Shown piece by piece: positions 27,439 to 35,447 of a stretch of 64,000 nt of DNA. The DNA comes from Streptomyces luteogriseus (GTDB lineage Bacteria; Actinomycetota; Actinomycetes; Streptomycetales; Streptomycetaceae). The notes under the pieces were generated by a model. The model was not told the DNA's origin. It made no database searches and saw only the letters and a program-made list of their open reading frames with translations. The first letter of the stretch is position 1; every line of letters starts with the position of its first letter. Position numbers and translations under genes: made by a program. The stretch spans positions 3,596,001 to 3,660,000 of the forward strand of contig NZ_JACHMS010000001.1 in assembly GCF_014205055.1 (NCBI RefSeq). The letters are read 5' to 3'.

Positions 27439-28800
27439 ATGGCCACGGAGTACGGACAGGGATACGGGCTCGACAGCGGGTCGGGCTTCCCGGGGAGCAC
27501 CGAACGGCGCCACCGGCTGCCGGCCGTGCTGCGGGCGCCGGTCGAGGGCCGCACCTGGCGGGAGCTCACCCATGTGCTGCTCAGCCTGCCGATCAGCATC
27601 CTGCTGTTCACCTACGCGGTCACGATGGTGTCGCTGGGGGCGGGACTGCTGGTCACGTTCCTGGGTGTGCCGGTGCTTGCGGCGGCGCTCGCCGGGTGCC
27701 GCGGCTTCGGGGCGCTGGAGCGGACGCGTGCGCGGGGGCTGCTGGGCCTGGAGGTGGCCGAGCCGGAGCCGCTGCGGATGCGGAAGCCGGGCGCGATGGC
27801 GTGGATGGGGGCCGTCCTCAAGAGCGGCGCGTCGTGGCGGGCCCTGCTGTACGCGGTGCTGCAGCTGCCCTGGTCGGTGTTCTCGTTCGTGGTGGCCGTG
27901 AACGTGTGGGTGCTGGGCTGGGCGCTGCTGACGTACCCGCTGTGGTTCTGGGTGTTCCCGGTGTACGCGGGCCAGGAGGGGGTTCAGCTGTACGGCGACG
28001 AGGCGCACCGCATCTATCTGGACAACCCCTTCGAGATCACGGTGACCGCGTTGGTGGGGCTGCTGGTCACGATCGCCACGCCGTGGATCGTGCGGGCGCT
28101 GACGATGGTGGACCGGCTGATGGTGCACGGGCTGCTCGGGCCGTCGCGGCTGGTCTCGCGGGTGGTGGAGCTGGAGTCGGACCGGGGGGTCGTGGTCGAC
28201 ACGGCCGCGGCCGACCTGCGGCGCATCGAGCGGGATCTGCACGACGGGGCGCAGGCCCGGCTGGTGGCGCTGGCCATGGACCTGGGGCTGGCGAAGGAGA
28301 AGCTCCAGGAGGATCCGCGGGCGGCCGCGCGGATGGTGGACGAGGCGCACGGTGAGGTGAAGACGGCTCTCCAGGAACTGCGGGACCTGGCCCGGGGGAT
28401 CCATCCGGCGGTCCTGACGGACCGGGGGCTGGACGCGGCGCTGTCGGCGGTGGCGTCGCGGTGCACGGTGCCGGTGCAGGTCGAGGTCGACCTGGCGGAG
28501 CGGCCGGCGCCGGCGATCGAGGGGATCGCCTACTTCACGGTGTCGGAGCTGCTGCAGAACGTCAGCAAGCACGCGCGGGCGACGTGGGCGGGCGTCGAGG
28601 TGTGGCGGACGGAGAACCGGCTGATGCTGCAGGTCGTGGACAACGGCGTGGGCGGGGCCGACGTGTCCCAGGGGTCCGGGCTCGCGGGGCTGGCGGACCG
28701 GCTCGACGCGGTGGACGGGATCCTGGTGGTGGACTCTCCGGCGGGCGGGCCGACCCGGGTGACCGCCGAGTTGCCGTGGCGGGGGGAGCACGTGCGGTGA
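27439..28800 (+). CDS. Sensor histidine kinase, DesK/HisKA_3 type (copy 2)
   Basis: A 453-residue paralogue of the preceding kinase. ATG 27439 follows AGGAGAAGG at a long spacing. The sensor domain (about residues 45-235) has LLSLPISILLFTYAVTMVSL and later WSVFSFVVAVNVWVLGWALL membrane segments and is longer than copy 1 by an extracytoplasmic insert (YAGQEGVQLYGDEAHRIYLD). The HisKA_3 box DLRRIERDLHDGAQARL puts the His at residue 268; N box SELLQNVSKHARATWAGVEV; G box VVDNGVGGADVSQGSGLAGL. It probably signals through the response regulator 228 bp downstream. Confidence 0.93.
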   Translation: MATEYGQGYGLDSGSGFPGSTERRHRLPAVLRAPVEGRTWRELTHVLLSLPISILLFTYAVTMVSLGAGLLVTFLGVPVLAAALAGCRGFGALERTRARGLLGLEVAEPEPLRMRKPGAMAWMGAVLKSGASWRALLYAVLQLPWSVFSFVVAVNVWVLGWALLTYPLWFWVFPVYAGQEGVQLYGDEAHRIYLDNPFEITVTALVGLLVTIATPWIVRALTMVDRLMVHGLLGPSRLVSRVVELESDRGVVVDTAAADLRRIERDLHDGAQARLVALAMDLGLAKEKLQEDPRAAARMVDEAHGEVKTALQELRDLARGIHPAVLTDRGLDAALSAVASRCTVPVQVEVDLAERPAPAIEGIAYFTVSELLQNVSKHARATWAGVEVWRTENRLMLQVVDNGVGGADVSQGSGLAGLADRLDAVDGILVVDSPAGGPTRVTAELPWRGEHVR

Positions 28801-29027
28801 CCTTCGCGGGGCCCGGCCCCCGTGAGCCGTGACAGGGCCGGGGGCCGTCGCCTCCGGCCCCTCATCTTTCCCTCACCACCCGATCGGCCAGTCAAGAAGC
28901 CGGTCCCGTCCCCATGGACCCCCCGATCCTGAAATGCTGGACCTGTCGCACGGGTGGGCGCGGAGCCGTTGTGGGCTGCGGACGGGCGACAGCGGGCTGT
29001 GGGGGGCCGAACATCGTGGAGGACAGG

Positions 29028-29687
29028 GTGCGGGTGGTCATCGCCGAGGATTCGGTGCTGCTCAGAGAGGGCCTGACCCGGTTGCTGACCGACCGTGGGC
29101 ACGAGGTGGTCGCCGGTGTGGGTGACGGCGAGGCACTGATCAAGACCATCACGGAGCTGGACGCGCAGGGTGAGCTGCCGGACGTGGTCGTGGCGGACGT
29201 GCGGATGCCGCCGACCCACACGGACGAGGGAGTGCGGGCGGCGGTGCAGCTGCGCAAGGCGCACCCGGGACTCGGGGTGCTGGTGCTGTCGCAGTATGTG
29301 GAGGAGCGCTACGCCACCGAGCTGCTCGCCGGGTCCAGCCGGGGGGTCGGCTACCTGCTGAAGGACCGGGTGGCCGAGGTGCGGGAGTTCGTGGACGCGG
29401 TGGTGCGGGTGGCCGAGGGCGGTACGGCGCTCGACCCGGAGGTGGTCGCGCAGCTGCTGGGCCGCAGCCGTAAGCAGGACGTGCTGGCGGGGCTCACCCC
29501 GAGGGAGCGGGAGGTGCTGGGGCTGATGGCCGAGGGACGGACGAACTCGGCGGTCGCGCGGCAGCTCGTGGTCAGCGACGGGGCGGTCGAGAAGCACGTC
29601 AGCAACATCTTCCTGAAATTGGGGCTGTCGCCGAGCGAGGGCGACCACCGCAGGGTGCTGGCCGTGTTGACGTACCTCAACTCCTGA
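29028..29687 (+). CDS. LuxR-family (NarL type) response regulator
   Basis: A 219-residue cytoplasmic regulator. GTG 29028 is used because GGAGG lies 5 bp before it; an upstream GTG at 29016 is possible. Receiver domain: acidic pair EDS near the start, phosphoacceptor Asp57 in [10 protein letters not shown], switch residues in VLSQYV, Lys in YLLKDRVA. The C-terminal HTH reads [20 protein letters not shown], then [20 protein letters not shown]. It serves one or both upstream kinases. Its stop codon lies in the first unit of a 27-bp repeat array. Confidence 0.93.
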   Translation: MRVVIAEDSVLLREGLTRLLTDRGHEVVAGVGDGEALIKTITELDAQGELPDVVVADVRMPPTHTDEGVRAAVQLRKAHPGLGVLVLSQYVEERYATELLAGSSRGVGYLLKDRVAEVREFVDAVVRVAEGGTALDPEVVAQLLGRSRKQDVLAGLTPREREVLGLMAEGRTNSAVARQLVVSDGAVEKHVSNIFLKLGLSPSEGDHRRVLAVLTYLNS

Positions 29688-29777
29688 CGCACCGCGACCT
29701 GCCGCAACTCCTGACACACCGCGATCTGCCTCCACTCCCGATGCACCGCGACCTACCACAACTCCTGGCGCACCCCG
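29674..29777. repeat. Four 23-27-bp tandem units covering the response regulator stop
   Basis: Unit 1 (29674-29696) ACCTCAACTCCTGACGCACC... contains the stop TGA (29685-29687). Units 29697-29723, 29724-29750 and 29751-29777 repeat ACCTgccgCAACTCCTGAcg-type sequence with a 27-bp period and 3-7 mismatches. Confidence 0.9.
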
Positions 29778-29948
29778 ACGTGAGACTCGCGGAGAATCCG
29801 GACGATTTTCGGGCGCGTGATCATCCCAAAGTCGTGTCCAAGATGCGAATGACCCGAAGAAGGCGACCCCTGCGGTCGTAGGGTTGATCCTGGGAGGGCC
29901 TGCGGGAAGGCCTGTCCCGGACAGCGTCCTCGAGGGAGGTCCAGTTCA

Positions 29949-31877
29949 GTGACCAGCCAGGTCAGTAGCCCAGCGGAGCAGGCCGACGGAGCAGTCGTAG
30001 GGGAGCAGCGCAAAGCGGCGGGCGCGAAGGATGTCCGTCGCCTCGACCGGGTGATCATCAGGTTCGCGGGGGACTCGGGTGACGGTATGCAGCTCACCGG
30101 TGACCGTTTCACCTCGGAGACCGCGTCGTTCGGCAACGACCTGTCGACCCTGCCGAACTTCCCGGCCGAGATCAGGGCACCCGCCGGAACCCTGCCGGGT
30201 GTGTCGTCCTTCCAGTTGCACTTCGCCGACCACGACATCCTCACCCCCGGTGACGCGCCGAACGTGCTGGTGGCGATGAACCCGGCCGCGCTGAAGGCCA
30301 ACATCGGCGACCTGCCGCGCGGCGCCGAGGTGATCGTCAACACGGACGAGTTCACCAAGCGGGCGATGCAGAAGGTCGGCTACGAGACGTCCCCGCTGGA
30401 GGACGGGTCGCTGGACGGCTACCAGGTGCACCCCGTGCCGCTGACCACGCTCACGGTCGAGGCGCTGAAGGAGTTCGATCTCAGCCGCAAGGAGGCCGAG
30501 CGCAGCAAGAACATGTTCGCGCTGGGCCTGCTGAGCTGGATGTACCACCGGCCCACCGAGGGCACGGAGAAGTTCCTGAAGTCGAAGTTCGCGAAGAAGC
30601 CCGACATCGCGGCGGCCAACATCGCGGCGTTCCGGGCCGGCTGGAACTTCGGCGAGACGACGGAGGACTTCGCCGTCTCCTACGAGGTCGCCCCGGCGGC
30701 CACGGCGTTCCCGCCGGGTGTCTACCGCAACATCTCCGGCAACCTCGCCCTGTCGTACGGGCTGGTCGCGGCGAGCCGGCAGGCGGATCTGCCGCTGTAT
30801 CTGGGGTCGTACCCGATCACTCCGGCGTCGGACATCCTGCACGAGCTGAGCAAACACAAGAACTTCGGCGTGCGTACCTTCCAGGCGGAGGACGAGATCG
30901 CAGGCATCGGGGCCGCGCTGGGCGCGGCCTTCGGTGGTTCGCTGGCCGTGACCACGACGAGCGGCCCGGGTGTGGCGCTGAAGTCGGAGACGATCGGTCT
31001 CGCGGTCTCCCTGGAGCTGCCGCTGCTGGTCGTGGACATCCAGCGCGGCGGCCCGTCGACCGGTCTGCCCACCAAGACCGAGCAGGCGGACCTGCTGCAG
31101 GCGATGTACGGGCGCAACGGCGAGGCGCCGGTGCCGGTGGTCGCGCCGCGCACTCCGGCGGACTGCTTCGACGCCGCGCTGGAGGCGGCGCGGATCGCGC
31201 TGACGTACCGCACGCCGGTGTTCCTGCTGTCCGACGGCTACCTGGCCAACGGCTCCGAGCCCTGGCGGATCCCCGACATCGAGGAACTGCCGGACCTGCG
31301 GGTGCAGTTCGCGCAGGGGCCGAACCACACGCTCGACGACGGCACCGAGGTGTTCTGGCCGTACAAGCGGGACCCGCAGACGCTGGCCCGCCCGTGGGCG
31401 ATCCCGGGCACGCCGGGTCTGGAGCACCGGATCGGCGGCATCGAGAAGCAGGACGGCACGGGCAACATCTCCTACGACCCGGCCAACCACGACTTCATGG
31501 TGCGCACCCGGCAGGCGAAGATCGACGGCATCGACGTGCCGGACGTCGAGGTGGACGACCCGCACGGGGCGAGAACGCTGGTCCTGGGCTGGGGCTCGAC
31601 GTACGGGCCGATCACGGCGGCCGTGCGGCGGCTGCGCAGAGCCGGGGAGTCCGTCGCGCAGGCGCATCTGCGTCATCTCAACCCCTTCCCGCGGAATCTG
31701 GGCTCTGTGCTGGAGCGTTACGACAAGGTGGTGATCCCCGAGATGAACCTCGGGCAGCTCGCCATGCTCATCCGGGCGAAGTACCTGGTCGACGCCCACT
31801 CGTACACCCAGGTCAACGGCATGCCGTTCAAGGCGGAGCAGCTCGCCGCGGCTCTGAAGGAGGCCATCGATGGCTGA
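29949..31877 (+). CDS. korA: 2-oxoacid:ferredoxin oxidoreductase, fused gamma-alpha subunit
   Basis: A 642-residue protein that with KorB oxidatively decarboxylates a 2-oxoacid, most likely 2-oxoglutarate, to the acyl-CoA and reduces ferredoxin. Residues 30-210 are the gamma (POR) domain: FAGDSGDGMQLTGDRF and APAGTLPGVSSFQLHFADHD. The alpha (pyruvate-flavodoxin) part begins near 235 with LGSYPITPASDILHELSKH, AEDEIAGIGAALGAAFGG and TSGPGVALKSETIGLAV. GTG 29949 follows GGGAGGT 9 bp upstream. The two genes overlap by 8 bp. Oxygen-tolerant Kor of this type replaces or complements 2-oxoglutarate dehydrogenase in actinomycetes. The TCA-cycle role is inferred. Confidence 0.93.
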   Translation: MTSQVSSPAEQADGAVVGEQRKAAGAKDVRRLDRVIIRFAGDSGDGMQLTGDRFTSETASFGNDLSTLPNFPAEIRAPAGTLPGVSSFQLHFADHDILTPGDAPNVLVAMNPAALKANIGDLPRGAEVIVNTDEFTKRAMQKVGYETSPLEDGSLDGYQVHPVPLTTLTVEALKEFDLSRKEAERSKNMFALGLLSWMYHRPTEGTEKFLKSKFAKKPDIAAANIAAFRAGWNFGETTEDFAVSYEVAPAATAFPPGVYRNISGNLALSYGLVAASRQADLPLYLGSYPITPASDILHELSKHKNFGVRTFQAEDEIAGIGAALGAAFGGSLAVTTTSGPGVALKSETIGLAVSLELPLLVVDIQRGGPSTGLPTKTEQADLLQAMYGRNGEAPVPVVAPRTPADCFDAALEAARIALTYRTPVFLLSDGYLANGSEPWRIPDIEELPDLRVQFAQGPNHTLDDGTEVFWPYKRDPQTLARPWAIPGTPGLEHRIGGIEKQDGTGNISYDPANHDFMVRTRQAKIDGIDVPDVEVDDPHGARTLVLGWGSTYGPITAAVRRLRRAGESVAQAHLRHLNPFPRNLGSVLERYDKVVIPEMNLGQLAMLIRAKYLVDAHSYTQVNGMPFKAEQLAAALKEAIDG

Positions 31878-32949
31878 GACGTCCACGCACGGCACGGGCA
31901 CCATCGAGGCGCTTTCCCTCGTCCCCAAGGCCGAGGGCAAGCAGTCGATGAAGGACTTCAAGTCCGACCAGGAAGTGCGCTGGTGCCCCGGCTGCGGCGA
32001 CTACGCCATCCTCGCCGCGGTGCAGGGCTTCATGCCCGAGCTGGGGCTGGCGAAGGAGAACATCGTCTTCGTCTCGGGCATCGGCTGCTCCTCCCGCTTC
32101 CCGTACTACATGAACACGTACGGGATGCACTCCATCCACGGCCGCGCCCCCGCCATCGCCACGGGTCTGGCGAGCTCCCGCCGGGATCTGTCGGTATGGG
32201 TCGTCACGGGTGACGGCGACGCGCTGTCCATCGGCGGCAACCACCTGATCCACGCGCTGCGCCGCAACGTCAACCTCAAGATCCTGCTGTTCAACAACCG
32301 GATCTACGGTCTGACCAAGGGCCAGTACTCGCCGACCTCCGAGGTCGGGAAGATCACCAAGTCGACGCCGATGGGCTCGCTGGACGCGCCCTTCAACCCG
32401 GTGTCGCTGGCGATCGGCGCGGAGGCGTCGTTCGTGGCGCGGACGGTGGACTCCGACCGCAAGCACCTGACGGAGGTGCTGCGCCAGGCCGCCGCCCACC
32501 AGGGCACGGCGCTGATCGAGATCTACCAGAACTGCAACATCTTCAACGACGGCGCCTTCGACGCCCTGAAGGACAAGCAGCAGGCCGAGGAGGCCGTGAT
32601 CCGGCTGGAGCACGGCAAGCCGATCCGGTTCGGCGCCGACCAGGCCAAGGGTGTCGTCCGGGATCCGCTGACCGGTGATCTGAAGGTGGTGGCGGTGACG
32701 CCGGAGAACGAGGACCAGGTGCTCGTCCACGACGCGCACTCACCGTCCCCGACCACGGCGTTCGCGCTGTCCCGCCTGGCCGACCCGGACACCCTGCACC
32801 ACACGCCGATCGGGGTCCTGCGCTCGGTCGAGCGGTCCGTCTACGACACGCAGATGGCCGACCAGCTGGACACCGCGATCGAGCAGCACGGCAAGGGCGA
32901 CCTGGGCGCGCTGCTGGCGGGCGGCGACACGTGGACGGTCGTGGGCTGA
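31870..32949 (+). CDS. korB: 2-oxoacid:ferredoxin oxidoreductase, beta subunit
   Basis: A 359-residue TPP-dependent subunit. VRWCPGCGDYAILAAVQGFM is the conserved N-terminal CxxCG signature, SGIGCSSRFPYYMNTYGMHS the cluster/TPP region, and GDGDALSIGGNHLIHALRRN with NLKILLFNNRIYGLTKGQYS is the TPP-Mg site (GDGDA...NN). Ligands for one 4Fe-4S cluster (CPGC, C in IGCSS, and CNIF) are present. It overlaps korA by 8 bp and ends before a bidirectional hairpin. Neighbouring nuo genes without nuoEFG make ferredoxin-to-complex-I electron flow a reasonable idea. Confidence 0.94.
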   Translation: MAETSTHGTGTIEALSLVPKAEGKQSMKDFKSDQEVRWCPGCGDYAILAAVQGFMPELGLAKENIVFVSGIGCSSRFPYYMNTYGMHSIHGRAPAIATGLASSRRDLSVWVVTGDGDALSIGGNHLIHALRRNVNLKILLFNNRIYGLTKGQYSPTSEVGKITKSTPMGSLDAPFNPVSLAIGAEASFVARTVDSDRKHLTEVLRQAAAHQGTALIEIYQNCNIFNDGAFDALKDKQQAEEAVIRLEHGKPIRFGADQAKGVVRDPLTGDLKVVAVTPENEDQVLVHDAHSPSPTTAFALSRLADPDTLHHTPIGVLRSVERSVYDTQMADQLDTAIEQHGKGDLGALLAGGDTWTVVG

Positions 32950-32970
32950 CCCGGCCGAAAGCCACCCCGG

Positions 32971-33001
32971 GGCCCGGGCCGTCTACGAGGCGGCCCGGGC
33001 C
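32971..33001. terminator. Bidirectional hairpin between korB and the HxlR gene
   Basis: A perfect 11-bp stem (32971-32981 with 32991-33001; GGCCCGGGCCG / CGGCCCGGGCC) with a 9-base loop. It overlaps the last codons of the convergent HxlR-family gene. Confidence 0.75.
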
Positions 33002-33363
33002 TCGTCGTACGCCTGGCGGGCCTGTTCCACGTCGTCCATGCGCTGGTGCGTCCAGGCGGCGAGGGCCTTCACCTGCTCGGCGGCCTCGCGGCCGAGGCCG
33101 GTGAGGGAGTAGTCGACGCGCGGCGGGATGACGGCCTTGGCGTCGCGATGGACGAGTCCGTCGCGCTCCAGGGTCTGGAGGGTCTGCGTGAGCATCTTCT
33201 CGCTGACGCCCCGGCCGACGTACGCGCCGATCGCCCGGCGCAGCTCGCTGAACCGGTAGGGCCGGTCCAGGAGCTCGATCAGGACGAGCACGCCCCAGCG
33301 GCTGGTCACGTGCTCCAGGACCAGCCGGTACGGGCACAGGGCTTCGTTCTCACTTACCGCCAT
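32983..33363 (-). CDS. HxlR family transcriptional regulator (redox type)
   Basis: A 126-residue winged-helix protein. A single cysteine near the N-terminus (EALCPYRLVLEHV), then SRWGVLVLIELLDRPYRFSE, LRRAIGAYVGRGVSEKMLTQ and TLQTLERDGLVHRDAKAVIP, with PPRVDYSLTGLGREAAEQVK as the wing. The conserved lone Cys is the redox sensor in the HypR/QorR/YodB group. It is divergent from an NmrA-type quinone reductase gene with a palindrome between them, the QorR-QorB arrangement, so it likely represses that gene until quinone or disulfide stress. Confidence 0.9.
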   Translation of the reverse strand: MAVSENEALCPYRLVLEHVTSRWGVLVLIELLDRPYRFSELRRAIGAYVGRGVSEKMLTQTLQTLERDGLVHRDAKAVIPPRVDYSLTGLGREAAEQVKALAAWTHQRMDDVEQARQAYDEARAAS

Positions 33364-33366
33364 GCC

Positions 33367-33391
33367 AGTACCTTACTTCAAAGTGGGTACT
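33367..33391. promoter_or_regulatory. Putative HxlR operator in the divergent promoter
   Basis: Inverted repeat AGTACC (33367-33372) and GGTACT (33386-33391), with an inner ACTT-CA-AAGT dyad on nearly the same centre. It lies a few bases before the HxlR gene start and 64 bp before the quinone reductase gene. Confidence 0.65.
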
Positions 33392-33454
33392 TTCCAGAAG
33401 TTAGCGCATCTCCTAGGGTTAGTGTCAACGCACCCCACAAGGAGAGTCCTCACC

Positions 33455-34309
33455 ATGAGCATCGTCGTCACCGGCGCCACCGGACAGCTCGGCCGCCACG
33501 TCGTGGAGCAGTTGCTGGAGAAGGTGCCCGCCGGGCAGATCACCGCGGTCGTACGCAATGCGGAGAAGACCGCCGACCTCGCGGACCGGGGCGTGAAGAT
33601 CGCCCTCGCCGACTACAACGACCCCGCCTCCTTCGACGGGCTGTTCTCCGCCGGCGACAAGGTGCTGCTCGTCTCCGGCAACGAGTTCGACAAGGGCCGG
33701 GTGCAGCAGCACAAGGTCGTCATCGACGCCGCCAAGGCCGCCGGTGTCGCCCTGCTCGCCTACACCAGCGCCCCCGGCACCCTGACCGCCGCGCTCGCCG
33801 ACGACCACCGCGGCACCGAGGAGATCCTGCTGGACTCCGGTGTGCCCTACGCGCTGCTGCGCAACGGCTGGTACCACGAGAACTACACCGAGAACCTCGC
33901 CCCGGTGCTGGAGCACAACGCGGTCGTCGCCGCCGCCGGTGAGGGCAGGGTCTCCTCCGCCTCCCGCGCCGACTACGCCGCTGCCGCCGTCGCCGTGCTC
34001 ACCGGTGAGGGGCACGAGAACAAGACGTACGAGCTGGGCGGCGACACCTCCTGGAGCTTCGCCGAGTACGCGGCCGAGCTGAGCCGGCAGACCGGCAAGG
34101 AGATCGCGTACAACGCCGTCCCCGCCGAAGCCCTCGTGGGCATCCTGACCGGCGCGGGCCTGCCCGAGCCGTTCGCCCGGATCCTCGCGGGTGTCGACGC
34201 CTCCATCGAGAAGGGCGAGCTGGTCGTCGACACCGGCGACCTGTCCCGCCTCACCGGCCGCCCCACCACCCCGTTCGCCGAGGCCATCGCCGCCGCGCTC
34301 AAGGGCTGA
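33455..34309 (+). CDS. NAD(P)H:quinone oxidoreductase, NmrA/QorB-like SDR
   Basis: A 284-residue atypical SDR from ATG 33455 (AGGAG 10 bp upstream). MSIVVTGATGQLGRHVVEQL is the NAD(P) Rossmann start; AVVRNAEKTADL follows strand 2; VALLAYTSAPGT is the SDR strand-5 Ser site; GVPYALLRNGWYHENYTENL and TGRPTTPFAEAIAAALKG are characteristic of QorB (YtfG). It should reduce quinones or electrophiles with NADPH. It is divergent from an HxlR regulator and ends before a long hairpin. Confidence 0.92.
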   Translation: MSIVVTGATGQLGRHVVEQLLEKVPAGQITAVVRNAEKTADLADRGVKIALADYNDPASFDGLFSAGDKVLLVSGNEFDKGRVQQHKVVIDAAKAAGVALLAYTSAPGTLTAALADDHRGTEEILLDSGVPYALLRNGWYHENYTENLAPVLEHNAVVAAAGEGRVSSASRADYAAAAVAVLTGEGHENKTYELGGDTSWSFAEYAAELSRQTGKEIAYNAVPAEALVGILTGAGLPEPFARILAGVDASIEKGELVVDTGDLSRLTGRPTTPFAEAIAAALKG

Positions 34310-34328
34310 CCCTCCCCCGCGGCACGCC

Positions 34329-34379
34329 ACCCCCGGACTGTCATGACCGTATGCCGATACGGGCATGACAGCCGGGGGC
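34329..34379. terminator. Long nested hairpin between the quinone reductase and rarD
   Basis: The core 34339-34370 is almost a perfect palindrome: TGTCATG, CCGTAT, loop GCCG, ATACGG, CATGACA with one unpaired base per arm. It is extended by CCCCCGG / CCGGGGG flanks. It is 20 bp past the quinone reductase stop and 65 bp before rarD. It could also be an operator. Confidence 0.75.
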
Positions 34380-34433
34380 GCTCGGCGTTACCGTCGTCCA
34401 CGCGGACACACGCCAGGCGCGAAGGAGGGGCCC

Positions 34434-35447
34434 GTGACCGGCAAGCCGAGGGGTGAGCGGCACATAGGACTGCTGAACGGCTTCGCGGCCTACGGGATGT
34501 GGGGGCTCGTCCCCCTGTTCTGGCCCCTGCTGAAGCCGGCCGGCGCGGTCGAGATCCTGGCCCACCGGATGGTGTGGTCGCTGGTCTTCGTGGGCGCCGC
34601 CCTGCTGGTGCTGCGCCGCTGGGCCTGGGCCGGCGAGTTGCTGCGGCAGCCCCGCAAGCTGGCGCTGATCACGGTCGCCGCGGCGGTCATCACCGTCAAC
34701 TGGGGCCTGTACATCTGGGCCGTGAACTCCGGGCACGTGGTCGAGGCCTCGCTCGGGTACTTCATCAACCCGCTGGTCACCATCGCGATGGGCGTGCTGC
34801 TGCTGAAGGAGCGGCTGCGGCCGGTGCAGTGGGCGGCGGTCGGGACCGGCTGCGCGGCGGTCGTCGTGCTGACCATCGGCTACGGCCGGCCCCCGTGGAT
34901 CTCGCTCTGCCTCGCGTTCTCCTTCGCCACCTACGGGCTGGTGAAGAAGAAGGTGGGCCTCGGCGGCATCGAGTCGCTGGCCGCCGAGACCGCGATCCAG
35001 TTCCTGCCCGCCCTCGCCTTCCTGGTGTGGCTCTCCGCGCGGGGCGGCTCCACCTTCACCGGCGAGGGCGCGGGACACGCGGCGCTGCTCGCCTCGGCCG
35101 GCATCGTCACCGCGCTCCCCCTGGTCTGCTTCGGCGCGGCCGCGATCCGCGTGCCGCTGTCCACCATCGGCCTGCTCCAGTACTCGACGCCGGTCCTGCA
35201 GTTCCTGCTCGGCATCTTCTACTTCCACGAGGAGATGCCGCCGGAGCGCTGGGCCGGGTTCGCGCTGGTGTGGCTGGCGTTGACGCTGCTCACCTGGGAC
35301 GCCTTGCGCGCCGCCCGCCGGGCCTCCCGGACGCTGACCAGCGAGATCAATGTGCCCAGCACCACCAGGGCGACCGGCACGGTCAGTGCCGCACGGAACG
35401 CCGAGAGCGTGGCCTCCGGGCCGGACCCGGTGGACGCCAGGCCGTAG
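34434..35447 (+). CDS. rarD: RarD-like EamA family permease
   Basis: A 337-residue inner-membrane protein with ten helices. GTG 34434 has GGAGGGG 4 bp upstream. It starts ERHIGLLNGFAAYGMWGLVP, then AVEILAHRMVWSLVF, ITVNWGLYIWAVNSGHVVEA, SLGYFINPLVTIAMGVLLLK and PLSTIGLLQYSTPVLQFLLG, the RarD (EamA 2.A.7.7) signature. Family members are uncharacterised drug/metabolite permeases. After LTWDALRAARRASRT the last 44 residues are non-family sequence encoded on the strand opposite the convergent MFS gene end; the two genes overlap by 229 bp. Confidence 0.9.
   Translation: MTGKPRGERHIGLLNGFAAYGMWGLVPLFWPLLKPAGAVEILAHRMVWSLVFVGAALLVLRRWAWAGELLRQPRKLALITVAAAVITVNWGLYIWAVNSGHVVEASLGYFINPLVTIAMGVLLLKERLRPVQWAAVGTGCAAVVVLTIGYGRPPWISLCLAFSFATYGLVKKKVGLGGIESLAAETAIQFLPALAFLVWLSARGGSTFTGEGAGHAALLASAGIVTALPLVCFGAAAIRVPLSTIGLLQYSTPVLQFLLGIFYFHEEMPPERWAGFALVWLALTLLTWDALRAARRASRTLTSEINVPSTTRATGTVSAARNAESVASGPDPVDARP

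Noticed and set aside
26470..28791. 773-residue antisense ORF across the kinases
   Set aside because: It spans both kinase genes and the 14-bp repeat; His/Arg/Gln-rich composition is a shadow effect.
34339..34370. Operator for rarD
   Set aside because: The dyad is extended by CCCCCGG/CCGGGGG flanks and follows a stop codon, so a terminator is more likely; an operator role is not excluded.
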